From Ravibacter sp037191015 (lineage in GTDB: Bacteria; Bacteroidota; Bacteroidia; Cytophagales; Spirosomataceae): DNA of 64,000 nt. Both the position numbers and the translations under genes were made by a program. The stretch's first letter is position 1. Each line of letters starts with the position of its first letter. This document shows, in pieces, positions 16,754 to 26,272 of the stretch. The notes below the pieces were generated by a model that had not been told where the DNA came from, did no database searches, and saw only the letters and a program-made list of their open reading frames with translations. The DNA is taken from the NCBI GenBank assembly GCA_037191015.1, contig JBBCKD010000011.1:62001-126000 (forward strand), in the 5' to 3' direction.

Positions 16754-19700
16754 ATGAAAAATACTTTATTCCGCATTTTCTGCCCGCCGGACAGGGCGAT
16801 TCATTTTACTAATAAATGTAAAGGTATGCTGGCGCTGATCTTGTTTTTATTTCAGGTGCTGCCGGGGCAAAGTAACGGGCTCGCCAGAGAGACTAAGGTA
16901 TCTATATCGGTGAAGTCGGTAGCATTAAAGGATGTTTTACTCGAAATAGAGCGGCAGAGTCAGCTTCATTTTTTTTACAGCACCAATCAGATCAATTCAA
17001 GAAGGAAAGTAAATCTGGACCTGAGCGGTACGCTGGAACAGGTGCTTGACCATCTTTTCGAAGGAACGGACATCTCCTGGCAGATAGACGGAAGGCAGGT
17101 GCTGCTCAAAAAAAAGAGCAGGGAACAAAGCAGAGCAGATACGTATAGTGTATCGCCGTTAAAGGATAATATACTGTCCGAAATCCGTATGGAGCCGAGG
17201 CTTACCCATCATGCGCCTGAACCTGTTCTTCCCGACCGCCTTATAAAAGGGAAAGTTACGGATGAAACGGGAGGCGCGCTTCCGGGTGTGAATATCCTCA
17301 TTAAAGGAACGCAGCAGGGAACGGTGACGGACGCAGAGGGGAAGTTTGAGCTGTCGGCGCCTGACGAGCACGACGTTTTCGTCTTCTCGTTTGTAGGTTT
17401 CGTTACAAGAGAAGTTGCAATAGGAGCGCAGACTCACCTTGACGTAGCGCTTAAGGAAGATGCAAAGGCACTTTCGGAAGTGGTGGTCGTGGGTTATGGT
17501 GCGCAGAGAAAAGTCAACCTGACAGGAGCTGTCGATGTTGTTTCGGGCGAGCAGCTTGCAAACAGGCCTGCTTCCAATATGTCGCTCCTTTTGCAGGGAG
17601 CTTCTCCCAATGTGAATATCAATCTGAACAGCTTTGGCGGCGAGCCGGGCGCCTCGCAGACCTGGCAGATCAGGGGTGTCGGCTCAATATCCGGCAATAC
17701 GGCACCGCTCATATTAATAGATGGTGTGGAAAGCAATGTCAATTACCTTGATCCTGAAACAGTCGAAAGTATCTCCATACTCAAGGATGCGTCCGCTTCT
17801 GCCGTTTACGGGTCGAGAGCAGCGTTTGGTGTGGTCCTGATCACCACTAAGAAAGGAGCGCAGGACCAACCCACGAGAATTGGTTACAATAATAATATTT
17901 CGTTTTCCGTACCCATTTATGTTCCTGACATGGAGAGCTCGCTGATTTATGCGACTGCTTTCAACCAGGCTGCCACTAATGCAGGTTTAACGCCTACGTT
18001 CCCGGCCGAGCAGGTAGAGCGCATCAAAGGATTTATAGACGGTACTTACCCTTACGAATACGATCCTGATAAGCCGCCCTACAGTCAGTGGCGGGGGCGC
18101 TGGGATGGAAATGCTAATTATAACTGGACGAGGGAGTACTACAAAAAGTATGTAGTACAGCAAAAGCACAACATTAACCTGAGCGGAGGCGACCGCCGGA
18201 ACCAGTTCTATATCAATGCCGGTGTTTTTAACCAGCCGGGCACCTATAGCTGGGGGGACGACGGGTTTAAACGTTATAACATCCTGGCTAACGTGAAATC
18301 GAAGGTTGCCGACTGGATTTCCCTTGACTTCAGCGCCCGGTATGCAAGGACGGAAACCGACGCTCCCCTGGGAATGGTCGGGCTGGAACGGACCTATACC
18401 TGGTCACAGTTTATTGATTTCTGGCCTACCATGCCGAAATACAACATCGACGGAAGCATTGCCAACCCGCTTATGCTTGTCCTGGAGCAGGGAGGGCGTA
18501 TAGTAACGCAAAACCATGACCTTTGGATGAATATAGGTACCGAGATAGAGCCTGTAAAGGGATGGAAAACTAATTTGTACTATCGTTATAATTATCGCTG
18601 GGGTTCAGAAACCAGGAATCCCAAACCGGTACCCGTGCCGGTGCCGAATGGTACGATCGGAAACATCGGGGAAGCCGCCACGGGCTACCGTTCCATACTC
18701 AACCAGGGACAGTACGACATCATTACCGCGTATACTGCCTATGAGAAGCAGCTTGGGAAGAACTATTTCAAGATACTGGCCGGTTATGAGCGGGATGTCA
18801 GCTCCAATCGCGGGCTGAACGGCTACAAGATGAACCTGATTACCGAACAGGTACCTTCTATCCGCACTGCAACCGGCGACTTTACGCTCGACGACTGGAT
18901 GAATCATTGGGCGACGCAAGGGATTTTCGGGCGGTTTAACTACAACTACGATGAAAAATATTTGTTGGAGGTAAGCGGCCGCTATGACGGGTCCTCCCGT
19001 TTTGCGCCCGGGCAGCGATGGGGATTGTTCCCGTCTGTTTCCGGTGGGTATAATATTTCCAAAGAGGAATTCTGGGCGCCGCTGGCGCGCCATGTCAATA
19101 CCCTGAAGCTCCGTGCTTCTTATGGCTCCCTGGGCAACCAGAACGTGGCTAATTACCTTTACCTGCCTACTATCCCGATCCGGTATCGTCGCAACGCCGA
19201 CAATTATGCGGACCCCGGCTACATCATAGGAGATGAAGTGCCTTTGTATGCTGAAGCGCCTGCCATGGTCAGCGACAATCTCACCTGGGAGACCATTACA
19301 ACGTTTGATATCGGCCTGGAAGCAGCTTTTTTAAACAACAGGCTCGAGCTCGTGTTTGACTGGTACAACAGGACTACCTCCGATATGCTGGGGCCTTCGG
19401 TACAGCTTCCGTCGGTGCTGGGAGCCTCGGTTCCTCCTACCAACAACGCCAGGCTGTCGACCAAGGGATTTGAATTGTCTGTTGCCTGGAGAGACCGTCT
19501 TTCTTCAGGATTTACCTACGACGCCAGGTTCCTGTTGAGCGATAACAGGACAACAATCCTGGAGTATCTCAATGAATCAGGTTCTATAAATGGTTGGTAC
19601 AAAGGGCGCAGGCATGGCGACATATGGGGGCTTACCACCGATCGTATCCTGCAAACCGACGGGGAAAGTATGCCGGATCAATCGTTTTACTACAACAAAT

Positions 19701-20359
19701 GGGGCCCCGGCGATATCGTTTTTAAAGACCTTAACGGAGACGGAGTAATTAACGAAGGAGCCCGCACGCTCGATAATTACGGCGACCTGTCGGTGATCGC
19801 CAATACAACTCCCCGCTATTCCTTCGGTCTTACTGCGGGGTGCAGCTGGCGCGGATTTGATCTGAGCATGATCTGGCAGGGGATTGGCCGGCGTGACCTC
19901 GTGCCGGGACTGGCTTCAGAATATTTCTGGGGACTCACCGCCGGGCCGAGCAACTCCGCTATTTTCAAAGGAGGTTATATGCTTGACTATTGGCGTCCCG
20001 CCGATGAGACCAATATCCTGGGCGCGAATACAGATTCCTATTTTCCCAAACCTTATTTTTCCGCAGAAAGAGCGAAAAATGTCCGCGATCAGAGCCGGTA
20101 CGTGCTCAACGGCGCGTACGTCCGGCTTAAAAATCTCCAGGTAGGTTATACGGTCCCGGCCGCGTGGCTGAGCAAGCTCCGCCTGAAAAGCGCGAGACTT
20201 TATGTATCGGCCGAGAACCTGCTGACGTTTTCGCGCCTGCCCCGCATGTATGAGCCGGAAACTGTTGTGGCTTCAAACCCGCGCGACGGCGGGGTGGACA
20301 TGGGCGAAACGTATCCCATCAACAGGATGTTTTCGATGGGTGTCAATTTTATGTTTTAA
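16754..20359 (+). CDS. SusC-type TonB-dependent outer-membrane transporter with STN domain (locus 1)
   Basis: 1201 residues from the ATG at 16754; a TTG four codons earlier is less likely. After a long signal region (about 1-45) come an STN domain (48-118, VSISVKSVALKDVLLEIERQS), a CarboxypepD_reg-like domain (about 163-240, IKGKVTDETGGALPGVNILIKGT), a TonB-box-like SEVVVVGYG, the plug (GVGSISGNTAPLILIDGVES ... ILKDASASAVYGSRAAFGVVLITTKKG) and a large beta barrel ending in MGVNFMF with a terminal phenylalanine. It imports an oligomer with its SusD lid, driven by TonB. The STN domain indicates transenvelope signalling to the FecR encoded immediately upstream. Confidence 0.96.
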   Translation: MKNTLFRIFCPPDRAIHFTNKCKGMLALILFLFQVLPGQSNGLARETKVSISVKSVALKDVLLEIERQSQLHFFYSTNQINSRRKVNLDLSGTLEQVLDHLFEGTDISWQIDGRQVLLKKKSREQSRADTYSVSPLKDNILSEIRMEPRLTHHAPEPVLPDRLIKGKVTDETGGALPGVNILIKGTQQGTVTDAEGKFELSAPDEHDVFVFSFVGFVTREVAIGAQTHLDVALKEDAKALSEVVVVGYGAQRKVNLTGAVDVVSGEQLANRPASNMSLLLQGASPNVNINLNSFGGEPGASQTWQIRGVGSISGNTAPLILIDGVESNVNYLDPETVESISILKDASASAVYGSRAAFGVVLITTKKGAQDQPTRIGYNNNISFSVPIYVPDMESSLIYATAFNQAATNAGLTPTFPAEQVERIKGFIDGTYPYEYDPDKPPYSQWRGRWDGNANYNWTREYYKKYVVQQKHNINLSGGDRRNQFYINAGVFNQPGTYSWGDDGFKRYNILANVKSKVADWISLDFSARYARTETDAPLGMVGLERTYTWSQFIDFWPTMPKYNIDGSIANPLMLVLEQGGRIVTQNHDLWMNIGTEIEPVKGWKTNLYYRYNYRWGSETRNPKPVPVPVPNGTIGNIGEAATGYRSILNQGQYDIITAYTAYEKQLGKNYFKILAGYERDVSSNRGLNGYKMNLITEQVPSIRTATGDFTLDDWMNHWATQGIFGRFNYNYDEKYLLEVSGRYDGSSRFAPGQRWGLFPSVSGGYNISKEEFWAPLARHVNTLKLRASYGSLGNQNVANYLYLPTIPIRYRRNADNYADPGYIIGDEVPLYAEAPAMVSDNLTWETITTFDIGLEAAFLNNRLELVFDWYNRTTSDMLGPSVQLPSVLGASVPPTNNARLSTKGFELSVAWRDRLSSGFTYDARFLLSDNRTTILEYLNESGSINGWYKGRRHGDIWGLTTDRILQTDGESMPDQSFYYNKWGPGDIVFKDLNGDGVINEGARTLDNYGDLSVIANTTPRYSFGLTAGCSWRGFDLSMIWQGIGRRDLVPGLASEYFWGLTAGPSNSAIFKGGYMLDYWRPADETNILGANTDSYFPKPYFSAERAKNVRDQSRYVLNGAYVRLKNLQVGYTVPAAWLSKLRLKSARLYVSAENLLTFSRLPRMYEPETVVASNPRDGGVDMGETYPINRMFSMGVNFMF

Positions 20360-20390
20360 TCCTGCTAATTGTTTTTTGATTCGGCTAGAT

Positions 20391-22103
20391 ATGAAAATAT
20401 TCAAATCAATTCTCTGGTCCCTGTCAGCCTGTGTGCTGTTTGCGGCCTGTCACGAGGAAGAATTCCTGGACCGGTACCCCCTCGATGCGGTCACCGAGCC
20501 GGTTTTTTTCAGGACTCCCAATGACCTGAAGCTGTACGTCAATCAATACTACAACCGGACCAATTTCCCGATTACGGATAGGGGAAGGGGAGACGCGGGG
20601 ACTGACGTATACCTTACAGAGAGCGCTATTAATCCTCGTTTACATGGTATACGTACTGTCAATAGCGCTCCTTCCCTAAATTATACATCGGTCAGGAGCG
20701 TTAACTATTTTTTTGCCAATTACGGGAAAGTAGAGGCTAATTTCGATGATTATAAGCAGTACGTAGGCGAAGCGCACTTTTTCCGGGCCATGTTTTATTA
20801 CAACCTGCTCCGTACTTTCGGCGACGTGCAATGGACAGGTAAGGTGCTGACTTCCGCGTCGCCTGAGCTGTATGAAGCAAGGACGCCGCGCAATATAGTG
20901 GCCGATAAGATCATTGCTGATCTCGACACGGCAGCGGGTTACCTGACGGCGGAAAAAACCAACGGGCATACCAGGATCAACAAATGGGTGGCGCTTCTTT
21001 TTCAGTCGCGTGTAGCTCTTTACGAAGGAAGCTGGGAGAAATATCACGCCGGAACACCCTTCGGTGTAGAAAGTGCCGATCCGGGCAAATTCTTCAGAAA
21101 AGCAGCGGAAGCGGCCGGAGAAGTGATGGCTTCCGGCTTATTCGAAGTTTACAGCACAGGAAACCCGGACAAGGACTATGTCGACCTTTTCGGTTTGCGC
21201 GACTATGCCAATAACAAGGAGGTAATGTTCTGGACCAGGATGGATCTGAACCTGGGTATTCACAGCCATAGTAAGCTGTACAGTATGGAAACGCCCCAGG
21301 GTTACGGGCTTACCAGGGAAATGGCAGATTCTTATTTATGTACCGACGGTAAGCCGGTAAGCCGCAGCACGCTCTTTAAAGGATATGATAACCTGATGAA
21401 AGAGACCGAAAACCGGGATCCAAGGTTCAGACAGACCATATTTACGCCTGATGCCCCCTGGATGATAGAGCAAAACGGTACAGTAAGAAGCTGGGAGGAG
21501 GTCTACAGCAAGATGTATACCAACTCTACCTATTCATCGGGAACAGGTTATATGCGTCGAAAAGATTATAACCCCTATGTCATCTACCATCATCTGAATT
21601 TCGAAGAAACGCCTTCGATTCAATTCAGGTATGCAGAAGTGCTGCTCAACTATGTAGAGGCCCGGGCGGAGCTGGGAACGGTAACGCAGGCGGACATCGA
21701 TAACACTGTGAAAAAGCTACGCGCAAGGGTGGGGATGCCCAACCTGGAAATGAGCGCAATAGAAGCCGATCCGGCATGGGACTTCCCGGCGCTTTCTCCC
21801 TTAATCAATGAAATACGCCGGGAACGCAGGGTTGAGCTTGCACTGGAGAACCTGAGATGGGATGACATTGCCCGTTGGGCTGCGGCAGATGAGCTCATCG
21901 TCGGCAAACGCCCCCGGGGAGCCTACGCCGCCCAATTTATAAATCCGCCTGTACTTTCGATAGATGAGAACGGTTTCCTGGATCCTTATGCAAAAGCACT
22001 GCCTTCGGGCTATGGTTTTAAAACCGACAGGGATTACCTCGACCCTGTTTCAATCAATGAGCTCACTTTAAATCCTGCTTTAAAACAAAATCCGGGATGG
22101 TAA
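20391..22103 (+). CDS. SusD/RagB-family outer-membrane lipoprotein (locus 1)
   Basis: 570 residues from the ATG at 20391, 31 bases after the susC stop; the longer open frame upstream lies inside susC. The lipoprotein signal peptide ends in LFAAC with acylated C20, followed by EEEFLDRYPLDAVTEPVFF, the usual SusD start. TPR-type helices follow (EAHFFRAMFYYNLLRTFGDV), and the C-terminal RagB region has QFRYAEVLLNYVEARAEL and EIRRERRVELALENLRWDDIARW. It forms the substrate-binding lid on the neighbouring SusC. The ligand is unknown. Confidence 0.96.
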   Translation: MKIFKSILWSLSACVLFAACHEEEFLDRYPLDAVTEPVFFRTPNDLKLYVNQYYNRTNFPITDRGRGDAGTDVYLTESAINPRLHGIRTVNSAPSLNYTSVRSVNYFFANYGKVEANFDDYKQYVGEAHFFRAMFYYNLLRTFGDVQWTGKVLTSASPELYEARTPRNIVADKIIADLDTAAGYLTAEKTNGHTRINKWVALLFQSRVALYEGSWEKYHAGTPFGVESADPGKFFRKAAEAAGEVMASGLFEVYSTGNPDKDYVDLFGLRDYANNKEVMFWTRMDLNLGIHSHSKLYSMETPQGYGLTREMADSYLCTDGKPVSRSTLFKGYDNLMKETENRDPRFRQTIFTPDAPWMIEQNGTVRSWEEVYSKMYTNSTYSSGTGYMRRKDYNPYVIYHHLNFEETPSIQFRYAEVLLNYVEARAELGTVTQADIDNTVKKLRARVGMPNLEMSAIEADPAWDFPALSPLINEIRRERRVELALENLRWDDIARWAAADELIVGKRPRGAYAAQFINPPVLSIDENGFLDPYAKALPSGYGFKTDRDYLDPVSINELTLNPALKQNPGW

Positions 22104-22116
22104 TCCCATTTACTGT

Positions 22117-23286
22117 ATGAGCATACTTTCAAATTGTACTCCTAAACCACGCTGGACGGCTTTGATGTTGTGGTATCTGGTAACGGCGCTAACGGCAATT
22201 ATACTGATGCCTGTGCCTCTCAGTGCTCAGGAAGCCAAGGTCCTTACCAACGAAGAAGACGAATCCCGGATAGATGCTTATGAAAAGGAGCTGGAAAATT
22301 ATCTTTTGCGCTATCTTATCGACGGGTATGATGCCCGCGCCGCAATCGCCTGGCAGCGGGATTACAGCAGTCCTGACGCATTGATAAGAAGTGTAGCGCC
22401 AAACCGGCTACGATGGGAAAAGCACGTCATCAAGCCCCCGGTACTGAAAAAGACCGGTGAATTGAGCAGAAAGCCCTACGAGCTGCCGGGTGTGAAAGGA
22501 GAATGGCTGGAGCTTCCCCTGGGCGATATTTCGGCCAGGGCGGTAATTGCTTATCCCAAAGGTGCGGGAAAAGGGCGACCTGTTCCGCTGGTCGTGGCCT
22601 TGCATGGCATCGGCAGCGGACCTGAAACTCCCTTTGAAAATGGAAAAAGCTACCATGCCTATGCAAAAGCGTTGCTGGACGCCGGTTTTGCGGTATTGGC
22701 GCCGCTGAACATGCGCACCATACCCAGAAGAAACAACATCGAGCGCCTGGCCAGGCTGGCGGATGTGAGCCTTCCGGGCATAGAGCTGGCACGCCTGCAG
22801 CATCTTTTGGATGTGGTACTGGCCGACGACAGGATAGATGAAAGCCAGGTTGGCGCATGGGGCGTTTCGCTGGGAGGTATGGCTACGATGTTCTGGATGC
22901 CCCTGGAGCCGCGCATCAAGGCCGGGATAGTATCTGCCTGGTTTAACCACCGTATTAATAAAATGGTGGTAGCCGACGAACGGTACAGCAGTTTTACAAA
23001 AAATAACGAAGAGCACGCGTATTTTACCGGCTGGCTGAGTGAGTTCTCAGATCACGACGTGATTTCCATGATATGTCCGAGGCCTGTCCAGATACAGCAT
23101 GGCAAAAAAGACGGGATCGCTTACTGGCCCCAGGTAGTCGGGGAGTTCGAACGCTCGAAGCTGCATTACGAACGTCTGGGATTAGGCGACCGCATAAGCC
23201 TGGAACTCCATGACGGTGGCCATGAGGCGTTAGCCGCGGAAGGCGTACAGTTTTTTAAAAAATGGTTTAAAGGTTACAGGCCCTGA
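22117..23286 (+). CDS. Secreted alpha/beta hydrolase (prolyl oligopeptidase/acetyl-esterase type)
   Basis: 389 residues with a signal sequence (about 1-37, ending MPVPLSAQ). The core alpha/beta hydrolase fold has VVALHGIGSG (oxyanion region), the nucleophile elbow GVSLGG with S251, and a likely triad completed by D332 (HGKKDG) and H369 (HDGGHE). Enzymes of this shape cleave carbohydrate esters or small peptides in the periplasm. It starts 13 bases after susD and is probably part of the same operon, so it may process the substrate that this SusCD pair imports. Whether it is an esterase or a peptidase cannot be decided from sequence alone. Confidence 0.85.
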   Translation: MSILSNCTPKPRWTALMLWYLVTALTAIILMPVPLSAQEAKVLTNEEDESRIDAYEKELENYLLRYLIDGYDARAAIAWQRDYSSPDALIRSVAPNRLRWEKHVIKPPVLKKTGELSRKPYELPGVKGEWLELPLGDISARAVIAYPKGAGKGRPVPLVVALHGIGSGPETPFENGKSYHAYAKALLDAGFAVLAPLNMRTIPRRNNIERLARLADVSLPGIELARLQHLLDVVLADDRIDESQVGAWGVSLGGMATMFWMPLEPRIKAGIVSAWFNHRINKMVVADERYSSFTKNNEEHAYFTGWLSEFSDHDVISMICPRPVQIQHGKKDGIAYWPQVVGEFERSKLHYERLGLGDRISLELHDGGHEALAAEGVQFFKKWFKGYRP

Positions 23287-23305
23287 AAATATTGGGGTAA
23301 TGAGT

Positions 23306-23341
23306 GGTGATGCAGTGACCTGACCGGGGCGCTGCATCACC
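23306..23341. terminator. Inverted repeat between convergent genes
   Basis: ggtgatgcag (23306-23315) and ctgcatcacc (23332-23341) form a perfect 10-bp stem with a 16-base loop between two convergent genes. It may act as a bidirectional terminator, though neither side has a strong T-tract. Confidence 0.55.
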
Positions 23342-23374
23342 GCTGCCTTGCACTGTAACAGTGCCGTCACATGC

Positions 23375-23932
23375 TCAGGCTTCCTCCTTCAGCAGGTTTT
23401 TCTGCTTCAGGATCCGCCCGATCACCTTCAGGTCGTGCTCGGAGTTGAATATATTAAAGGGAAGGTAAAGAAACTGTCCGCGGGAAATAACCAGCACAAA
23501 CCCTTCTTTGTCCTTGTAGGCGCTCTGGATCTGCTCCCATTTCATCACACCGCCTTCCTTCTGGTTGATCTTCATGAAAATCTGGCGCGGATCGATTTCG
23601 TACTGGTATTTCTCAAACATGGGCTTGTACTGCTCCAACTGCGTGATACCCACAAACTGGATTACCCAGAAAAGTATGTAAAGCAGAACACCAATGACAA
23701 TGACGACGTAGATCCAGATATTGGGATAGGCTTTGGTAACGTTCAGGACAATGTTCCCGATCAGTAAAGCGAGCGGTATCAAAGCCCACTTAAGCTGCGA
23801 CTGGAAAAGGTGCTTCAAAGCGAGCCGCGTATATTTTTTTGTCGGAAGAGCGTATTTTTTTGTACGTACCGCCGTCGGGTTGGAAGGGATCTGGTATATA
23901 GGCTGATGCTTGTTTACAGGTACTTTAGCCAT
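23375..23932 (-). CDS. YcxB-like membrane protein
   Basis: 185 residues. A polar N-terminal segment (1-45) precedes two membrane helices (about 48-66 and 71-95). The cytoplasmic tail contains FEKYQYEIDPRQIFMKINQKEGGVMKWEQIQSAYKDKEGFVLVISRGQFLYLPFNIFNS, the pattern of the YcxB-like C-terminal domain: a beta-rich module with an x-W-x-x-I centre and a FLYLPx-x-F strand. The function of this family is unknown. It is convergent with the hydrolase of Sus locus 1 and divergent from the BatA-type gene. Confidence 0.75.
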   Translation of the reverse strand: MAKVPVNKHQPIYQIPSNPTAVRTKKYALPTKKYTRLALKHLFQSQLKWALIPLALLIGNIVLNVTKAYPNIWIYVVIVIGVLLYILFWVIQFVGITQLEQYKPMFEKYQYEIDPRQIFMKINQKEGGVMKWEQIQSAYKDKEGFVLVISRGQFLYLPFNIFNSEHDLKVIGRILKQKNLLKEEA

Positions 23933-24061
23933 GTTTTTTGCTTAAAATAAATGGGAGCCTCAGGCGGTTAGCTTTCAGCGCGCAAACTTAAGGATAAATT
24001 AAAATGATGAAATCTTACCGGCCGGACGAGCAAACTTCCGGCCCCGGCATGATTAATCGGA

Positions 24062-24069
24062 CAAAGTTA
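24062..24069 (-). promoter_or_regulatory. Candidate -7 element for the YcxB-like gene
   Basis: The minus strand reads taactttg, an exact TAnnTTTG match, about 130 bases before the start of the YcxB-like gene. No convincing -33 element was found at the usual distance, so confidence is limited. The rest of the 242-base divergent gap shows nothing else recognisable. Confidence 0.35.
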
Positions 24070-24174
24070 GGAAAATAAGGTCGATTCTTCAGAAAAACAC
24101 TTAATTTGTAATTTCGATTTTAAACTGCCGGCGGGTCTGCGGATCGCAGTCGCGTCGAGCGGCGGGCGTCATTT

Positions 24175-26232
24175 ATGGGTTTTCTGTTTCCGACATTTCT
24201 CTGGGGATTACTCGCAGTAGCGGTTCCGCTGGCGATTCATCTTTTTAACTTCAGGCGTACCAGGAGGGTACTCTTCACGAATGTCTCTTTTCTCAAAGAA
24301 ATTGAAACCCGGAAGAGCTCCTTCAGAAGGATGAAGCACCTGCTGATCCTGCTCGCCCGTATGCTGGCGATAGCCTGCCTTGCGCTTGCCTTTACCCAGC
24401 CTTACCTGAAGAAAGACGCCGGACTGGTTGATTTCCAGGGAATTAAAAGCTTTTACCTGGACAACTCGTTCAGCATGCAGAACGAGGACAATAACAAGCG
24501 TTTTATCGACATAGCCACCGGAAACCTGGATGAGCTGCTGGGTGTTTACAGCAATCTGACGTCGTTACAGCTGGTCACCAATGATTTCTCGCCCGAAGAC
24601 CACGGCATATTTACCGCGTCGGGTTTGCAGGACCGGCTTACCCGCATGGAGCTTACGCCTGCTTCCCGGACCTTCCGGGAGGTATACAGCCGCCAGAAAA
24701 GCATGCTAGGAGATGCTTCGCCGGCCGGGAAAAGCGAAATGTACTGGATCAGTGATTTTCAGAAAAGCACAGCCGGCGACATTTCCGGGATCGAAATCGA
24801 TTCGGCCGACCGCCTTACGCTCATCCCGGTAAATGCCGGCGCAGGCAGGAACATCTTCGTGGATTCGGTGTGGCTGCAGACGCCGTTTTTACGCCAGGGA
24901 CAGAAGAACGTCCTGAACGTCAGAATACGGAGCTCCGGCAAAGAGCCGGTGGAAAACCTGCCGGTGAGATTGATACTGAATGATACGCAGGTTTCGGCGT
25001 CGTCTGCAGATATACCGGCTAACGGCGCCGAAAATATGTCGTTCGATTTTATACTGGGAGAGGAGGGGTACATACGCGGAATCATAAATTTTGACGACTT
25101 CCCCGTCACGTTCGATAACCAGTATTATTTCGTGCTGAATGCTTCCCCGGTAATCAGGATCCTGCACCTGCACGCGGGTACCCTCAGTCTTTCGGATCCG
25201 GTAAACCGTGTTTACCGGAACGACAGCCTGTTTCATATAACGAATTCGAACGCCGACAATGCGGACGTCGGGCAGGTATCGGTTTCCGACCTGGTCATCC
25301 TCAATGAAATAGAGCGCCTCCCGCCTTCACTTATGTCGGGGATCGTCGATTTTGTGGGTAAAGGAGGTACGCTCCTGGTTATTCCTCCCGGAAAGCCCGA
25401 TGTGACCTCCTATAAGGTTTACCTTGAGCAGATGGGCGTATTCGGACTGGACGAGTATTCGGGGGATGCAGTCCCTCTCAGCGAGCCCGATACCAGGATC
25501 CCGTTTTTTCAGGATGTTTTCGAGGCATCCCTCAAGTCGGACGGCCAGGTGAACATGCCTGCGGCAGCGAGCGCCTGGCAATGGGCCAGAGCGGGAAATA
25601 CCCTGCTGTCGCTCAGAAACGGCCACCAGTTTTTGTCCCAGGTAACGGTACGCCAGGGGAAGCTGTACCTTTTATCTGCCCCGCTTAACCTGATGGCAGG
25701 TAATTTTTCCCAGCACGCTCTTTTCGTACCGGTCATGTATAAGATCGCCGCATCGAGCGTCAGGGCGGAAAAGACGGCCTACTCCTTTGAGGACAACGCT
25801 ATAGAGCTGACAGTTTCAGATGCGGGTCCAAATACGATTTTTAAGATAAGAAACGGAGAGACCGAAATAATACCCATACAACGCCTCGCCGGGAATAAGC
25901 TCGTGCTCCAGTTGCCTAAAAAGGGGGAATTGCCGGGACAGTCGCTCGAACCCGGTTATTTCGCCCTGGAAGCAAACGGGAAAACCGAAAATCTTCTGGC
26001 TTTAAACCTGGATAAAGCGGAATCCGAGCTGGAGTATTACAGTGCGGAAGAATTACGCCGGCAATTTGCAGGGAGAAAGAATATTACAGTATTTAAAAGT
26101 ATAGAGGACAGCGATCTTGGGGATAGATTTGAAAAGTATTCGACAGGCACCCGGCTGTGGAAATATTTCCTGTACGCGGCGCTTGTATTCTTACTGGCGG
26201 AAATCCTGCTGGTGAGGTTGATGAAAAGCTGA
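24175..26232 (+). CDS. BatA-domain membrane protein (aerotolerance regulator N-terminal type)
   Basis: 685 residues. The first 80 residues match the BatA N-terminal domain: a membrane helix (FLFPTFLWGLLAVAVPLAIHLFNFRRTRRVLFTNVSFL), a short polar loop and a second helix (about 57-77). The large central part is periplasmic with a von Willebrand-like beginning (FYLDNSFSMQNEDNNKR) and a beta-rich region; a final helix (about 660-680) anchors the C terminus. Proteins of this build are widespread in Bacteroidetes and are loosely linked to MoxR/Bat systems, but the role is unproven. No MoxR or DUF58 gene is adjacent. Confidence 0.85.
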   Translation: MGFLFPTFLWGLLAVAVPLAIHLFNFRRTRRVLFTNVSFLKEIETRKSSFRRMKHLLILLARMLAIACLALAFTQPYLKKDAGLVDFQGIKSFYLDNSFSMQNEDNNKRFIDIATGNLDELLGVYSNLTSLQLVTNDFSPEDHGIFTASGLQDRLTRMELTPASRTFREVYSRQKSMLGDASPAGKSEMYWISDFQKSTAGDISGIEIDSADRLTLIPVNAGAGRNIFVDSVWLQTPFLRQGQKNVLNVRIRSSGKEPVENLPVRLILNDTQVSASSADIPANGAENMSFDFILGEEGYIRGIINFDDFPVTFDNQYYFVLNASPVIRILHLHAGTLSLSDPVNRVYRNDSLFHITNSNADNADVGQVSVSDLVILNEIERLPPSLMSGIVDFVGKGGTLLVIPPGKPDVTSYKVYLEQMGVFGLDEYSGDAVPLSEPDTRIPFFQDVFEASLKSDGQVNMPAAASAWQWARAGNTLLSLRNGHQFLSQVTVRQGKLYLLSAPLNLMAGNFSQHALFVPVMYKIAASSVRAEKTAYSFEDNAIELTVSDAGPNTIFKIRNGETEIIPIQRLAGNKLVLQLPKKGELPGQSLEPGYFALEANGKTENLLALNLDKAESELEYYSAEELRRQFAGRKNITVFKSIEDSDLGDRFEKYSTGTRLWKYFLYAALVFLLAEILLVRLMKS

Positions 26233-26272
26233 ATAATTTGAATAAAATTGCATTTTTTTAAAGTAGTACCCA

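Noticed and set aside
20250..20390. Upstream extension of the locus 1 SusD frame
   Set aside because: It overlaps the end of susC in another frame; the ATG at 20391 begins a proper lipoprotein signal.
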